From Gammaproteobacteria bacterium (GTDB lineage: Bacteria > Pseudomonadota > Gammaproteobacteria > Pseudomonadales > Halieaceae), in contig JAUIMF010000019.1 in the NCBI GenBank assembly GCA_030433415.1, positions 1 through 46,302 of the forward strand: DNA of 46,302 bases, given 5' to 3'. Position 1 is the first letter of the stretch; each line of letters starts with the position of its first letter. Of this stretch, positions 43,602 through 46,302 are shown piece by piece. Under the pieces are notes generated by a model. That model searched no databases and was not told the origin of the DNA. It saw only the letters and a list, made by a program, of their open reading frames with translations. A program made the translations under genes and the position numbers.

Positions 43602-45521
43602 TTGAACGACATGGCGAAGAACCTTCTTCTCTGGCTGGTGATAGCAGCGGTGCTGCTCTCCATCTTCAACAACTTCAGCATGCAGCAGCCAACCGAGAAA
43701 AAGGTCTATTCCGAATTCCTGCAGGAAATCCAGCGCGATCAGGTGCGCAAGGTCACCATCGACGGTCTGACGATCCACGGTGAGCGCTACGATGGATCGC
43801 GTTTTGAAACCACGCGTCCCATGCTCGAAGACCCCAAGCTGATCGATGATCTGGTGAGTCACGACGTGGTCATCGAAGGTCGCGAGCCCGAGCAGCAGAG
43901 CGTATGGACGCAGTTGCTCGTTGCGAGTTTCCCGATCCTGATCATCATTGCCGTATTCATGTTTTTCATGCGCCAGATGCAGGGCGGTGCTGGTGGCCGC
44001 GGTGGCCCCATGAGCTTCGGCAAGAGCAAGGCACGCCTGTTGGGCGAAGACCAGATCACAACCACGTTCGCCGACGTCGCCGGCGTGGATGAAGCCAAAG
44101 AAGATGTACAGGAGCTGGTGGAGTTCCTGCGTGACCCCAGTAAGTTCCAGAAGCTCGGTGGCCGTATACCCCGCGGCGTGTTGATGGTCGGCCAGCCCGG
44201 TACCGGTAAAACGCTGCTTGCCAAGGCCATTGCGGGCGAGGCCAAAGTGCCTTTCTTCTCTATCTCGGGTTCCGATTTTGTCGAGATGTTCGTCGGTGTC
44301 GGTGCCTCCCGCGTGCGGGACATGTTCGACCAGGCCAAGAAGCAGTCACCCTGCATAATTTTCATCGACGAAATCGATGCGGTCGGTCGGCACCGGGGCG
44401 CGGGCCTCGGCGGTGGTCACGATGAACGCGAGCAGACCCTGAACCAGCTGCTGGTGGAGATGGACGGCTTTGAAGTGAATGACGGTGTCATCGTGATTGC
44501 CGCGACCAACCGTCCCGACGTGCTCGACCCCGCACTGCTGCGCCCCGGACGTTTCGACCGCCAGGTGGTGGTCGGTCTGCCGGATATTCGTGGCCGTGAA
44601 CAGATTCTGAAAGTCCATATGCGCAAGGTGCCGCTGGCAGAGAACGTCGAGGCATCGAAGATTGCGCGGGGTACGCCCGGTTTCTCTGGCGCGGATCTGG
44701 CCAACCTGGTGAATGAGGCGGCCCTGTTTGCCGCGCGAGCCGGTGTGCGCACCGTGGGTATGACCCAGTTCGAGCTGGCCAAAGACAAGATCATGATGGG
44801 TGCCGAGCGCAAGTCCATGGTCATGTCCGAGGCCGAGAAGCGCAACACCGCCTACCACGAGGCAGGTCACGCCATTGTGGGCCGCCTGATGCCCGAGCAC
44901 GATCCCGTGTACAAGGTCAGCATCATCCCGCGGGGTCGCGCCCTGGGTGTGACGATGTTTCTGCCCGAGGAAGATCGCTACTCCCACAGCCGGCGCCACA
45001 TCATCAGCCAGATCTGCAGCCTGTTTGGCGGCCGCATCGCCGAAGAGATGACCCTGGGGCCCGATGGGATCACCACGGGTGCATCCAACGACATCCAGCG
45101 CGCCACCGAGATCGCGCGCAACATGGTCACCAAGTGGGGACTGTCCGAGAAAATGGGGCCGCTTATGTACGACGAGGGCGGCGAAGAGGTGTTCCTCGGT
45201 CGTTCTGCGGCGCAGTCGCACAAGGCCATGTCGGATGAAACGGCAAAGCAGATCGACGCCGAGGTGCGGCGCATCATCGACGAGTGCTACAAGAAGGCGG
45301 CAGGCATACTTGAAGAGAACGTCGACAAGCTGCACGTGATGGCTGATGCCCTGATGCAGTATGAGACGATCGACTCGGAGCAGATCGACGACATCATGGC
45401 GGGCCGTACGCCACGTGAGCCCAGCGACTGGACGGGCAAAGACGGTGATGATTCCGGCTCGGCGCCCGCGACAGATACTGATCGCAGTGGCCCCATCGGC
45501 GGTCCCGCCGGCGAGCACTGA
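43602..45521 (+). CDS. ftsH: ATP-dependent zinc metalloprotease FtsH
   Basis: A 639-residue inner-membrane AAA+ protease that degrades misfolded membrane proteins and regulators such as LpxC and sigma-32. Two membrane segments (8-24 and 104-122) flank a periplasmic domain. The AAA+ module has Walker A GQPGTGKT (197-204; most relatives read GPPGTGKT), Walker B IIFIDEID (252-259), the pore FVG, and RPGRFDR. The zinc site is H419EAGH. The TTG start is supported by the ribosome site and conserved N-terminus. Near-identity to remembered pseudomonad FtsH over the AAA+ domain is strong. Confidence 0.98.
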   Translation: MNDMAKNLLLWLVIAAVLLSIFNNFSMQQPTEKKVYSEFLQEIQRDQVRKVTIDGLTIHGERYDGSRFETTRPMLEDPKLIDDLVSHDVVIEGREPEQQSVWTQLLVASFPILIIIAVFMFFMRQMQGGAGGRGGPMSFGKSKARLLGEDQITTTFADVAGVDEAKEDVQELVEFLRDPSKFQKLGGRIPRGVLMVGQPGTGKTLLAKAIAGEAKVPFFSISGSDFVEMFVGVGASRVRDMFDQAKKQSPCIIFIDEIDAVGRHRGAGLGGGHDEREQTLNQLLVEMDGFEVNDGVIVIAATNRPDVLDPALLRPGRFDRQVVVGLPDIRGREQILKVHMRKVPLAENVEASKIARGTPGFSGADLANLVNEAALFAARAGVRTVGMTQFELAKDKIMMGAERKSMVMSEAEKRNTAYHEAGHAIVGRLMPEHDPVYKVSIIPRGRALGVTMFLPEEDRYSHSRRHIISQICSLFGGRIAEEMTLGPDGITTGASNDIQRATEIARNMVTKWGLSEKMGPLMYDEGGEEVFLGRSAAQSHKAMSDETAKQIDAEVRRIIDECYKKAAGILEENVDKLHVMADALMQYETIDSEQIDDIMAGRTPREPSDWTGKDGDDSGSAPATDTDRSGPIGGPAGEH

Positions 45522-45526
45522 GGCGC

Positions 45527-45544
45527 GGCGGGCCCGGGCCCGCC
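45527..45544. other. 18-bp perfect GC palindrome between ftsH and folP
   Basis: GGCGGGCCCGGGCCCGCC, entirely G and C, begins 5 bp after the ftsH stop and ends 16 bp before the folP GTG start. It could form a very stable mRNA hairpin or a cruciform. No T run follows, so it is not a standard terminator. Confidence 0.6.
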
Positions 45545-45560
45545 ATCCTTCGCTCAGGCC

Positions 45561-46302
45561 GTGAGAAGCACTCGTCTGTCGCGCCCGGTGGATTTCGCCG
45601 GGCGAACCCTCGACTTTGCCACGCCCGTCGTCATGGGCGTGCTGAACATTACCCCTGATTCCTTCTCCGACGGTGGTCGCTGGCTCCGTGACGGCAGCGC
45701 TGATCTGGACGAGCTTCGGCGCGTGGCCGAGGCCATGGTCGCTGCAGGTGCGGGCATTCTGGATATCGGCGGCGAGTCCACACGACCCGGCGCCGACCCC
45801 GTATCAGAACAGGAAGAGCTTGATCGCGTCATTCCGGTCGTCGAAGCCCTGGCGGACTGCGTCGATGTGGTGTTGTCGGTCGACACGAGTACACCCGCCG
45901 TCATGCACCTTGCCGCCGAACACGGCGCCGGCCTGATCAATGACGTACGCGCCTTGAGTCGCCCCGGCGCTCTGGAGGCTGCTGCGGCCACGAAGCTGCC
46001 TGTGTGCCTGATGCACATGCAGGGCACGCCGGTAGACATGCAGAACCGTCCGGCTTACCGCGACGTGGTCGCAGAGGTTCGGGAGTACCTTGAAGGGCGT
46101 GTGCAGGCCTGCCGGGACGCCGGCATTGCCGACGCACAAATTTTGCTCGATCCGGGCTTTGGCTTCGGTAAAACCGTGGATCACAACCTCGACCTGTTGC
46201 GAAATCTGCGCAACGTCACAGATCTGCCCTTCCCATTGGTGGTTGGCTTATCGCGCAAGTCCCTCATTGGTAGACTCATCGGCCGTGATGTAGGGGAACG
46301 CC
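45561..46302 (+). CDS. folP: Dihydropteroate synthase, 3' end outside window
   Basis: The first 247 residues of dihydropteroate synthase, which joins p-aminobenzoate to dihydropterin diphosphate in folate synthesis and is the sulfonamide target. Motifs in order are MGVLNITPDSFSDGG, GGESTRPGA, INDVRAL, LMHMQGTP, LLDPGFGFGK and GLSRKS, the core of the TIM barrel. Translation is open to the window edge. The start is a GTG at 45561, the first start codon after the ftsH stop in the same frame; the ribosome site is weak (CAGG). ftsH-folP is the conserved order, usually followed by glmM. Confidence 0.95.
   Translation, partial: MRSTRLSRPVDFAGRTLDFATPVVMGVLNITPDSFSDGGRWLRDGSADLDELRRVAEAMVAAGAGILDIGGESTRPGADPVSEQEELDRVIPVVEALADCVDVVLSVDTSTPAVMHLAAEHGAGLINDVRALSRPGALEAAAATKLPVCLMHMQGTPVDMQNRPAYRDVVAEVREYLEGRVQACRDAGIADAQILLDPGFGFGKTVDHNLDLLRNLRNVTDLPFPLVVGLSRKSLIGRLIGRDVGER

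Noticed and set aside
1..46302. CRISPR arrays, tRNA or rRNA genes, prophage or IS elements
   Set aside because: No regularly spaced repeats, cloverleaf sequences, transposase or integrase motifs were seen on either strand.

Overview
The window looks like chromosome of a free-living, GC-rich marine gammaproteobacterium, most likely from the Halieaceae/OM60-NOR5 group or a close relative. The case rests on the order carA-carB-greA-(yhbY)-rlmE-ftsH-folP, the strongly Pseudomonas/Cellvibrionales-like CarA, CarB, GreA, RlmE and FtsH proteins, several exported proteins with PEP-CTERM-type sorting tails, a PQQ alcohol dehydrogenase, and a large acyl-CoA catabolic cluster. This is inference from remembered family sequences; no database was searched. 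No tRNA, rRNA, CRISPR array, transposase, integrase or phage gene was seen.

Layout. (1) 1-3.7 kb: 3' part of an SdsA-type alkylsulfatase, an SDR, a membrane rhodanese (minus strand) and a Tag-type DNA glycosylase; a perfect AT-rich palindrome sits between the last two, which are divergent. (2) 3.7-8.3 kb: a PEP-CTERM protein with a likely Cys-Gln thioester pair, a TolB/TPR membrane protein, and a second PEP-CTERM protein. (3) 8.5-12.9 kb: an ExaC-like aldehyde dehydrogenase converging on a lipoprotein PQQ/cytochrome c alcohol dehydrogenase across a shared two-way terminator, then a YbjN-family protein. (4) 12.9-22 kb: a 2650-residue secreted protein with 16 DUF11-type repeats, 8 of them arranged as four copies of a two-domain unit, and a divergent outer-membrane-barrel-like gene. 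(5) 22-23.9 kb: a crotonase-family protein lacking one catalytic Glu, and an OmpA/TSP3 lipoprotein with its own terminator. (6) 24.0-35.2 kb: ten same-strand genes for acyl-CoA breakdown. They start with two acyl-CoA dehydrogenases that have complementary halves of the FAD-site motifs (FadE28/FadE29-like), followed by a CoA ligase, an ACAD10/11-like dehydrogenase, MaoC hydratase, MFE-2-like SDR and thiolase. After a 383-bp palindrome-rich gap come a quinone oxidoreductase, an iron alcohol dehydrogenase and a hotdog thioesterase. (7) 35.2-37.2 kb: an MFS transporter and an SDR on the minus strand. (8) 37.3-46.3 kb: the housekeeping block carA, carB, greA, yhbY(-), rlmE, ftsH and 5' folP, with a terminator-like hairpin in the carA leader.

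Working together: the 24-35 kb genes supply activation, dehydrogenation, hydration, 3-hydroxy oxidation and thiolysis, a full beta-oxidation cycle for an unidentified acid. The PQQ dehydrogenase and aldehyde dehydrogenase would turn alcohols into acids. The CTERM proteins and the giant repeat protein suggest a substantial surface or matrix programme whose sortase is encoded elsewhere. The best candidates for something new are the thioester PEP-CTERM protein, the giant repeat protein, the split dehydrogenase with its promoter-overlapping palindrome, the carA leader terminator, and the branched palindromic element at 32.4 kb.
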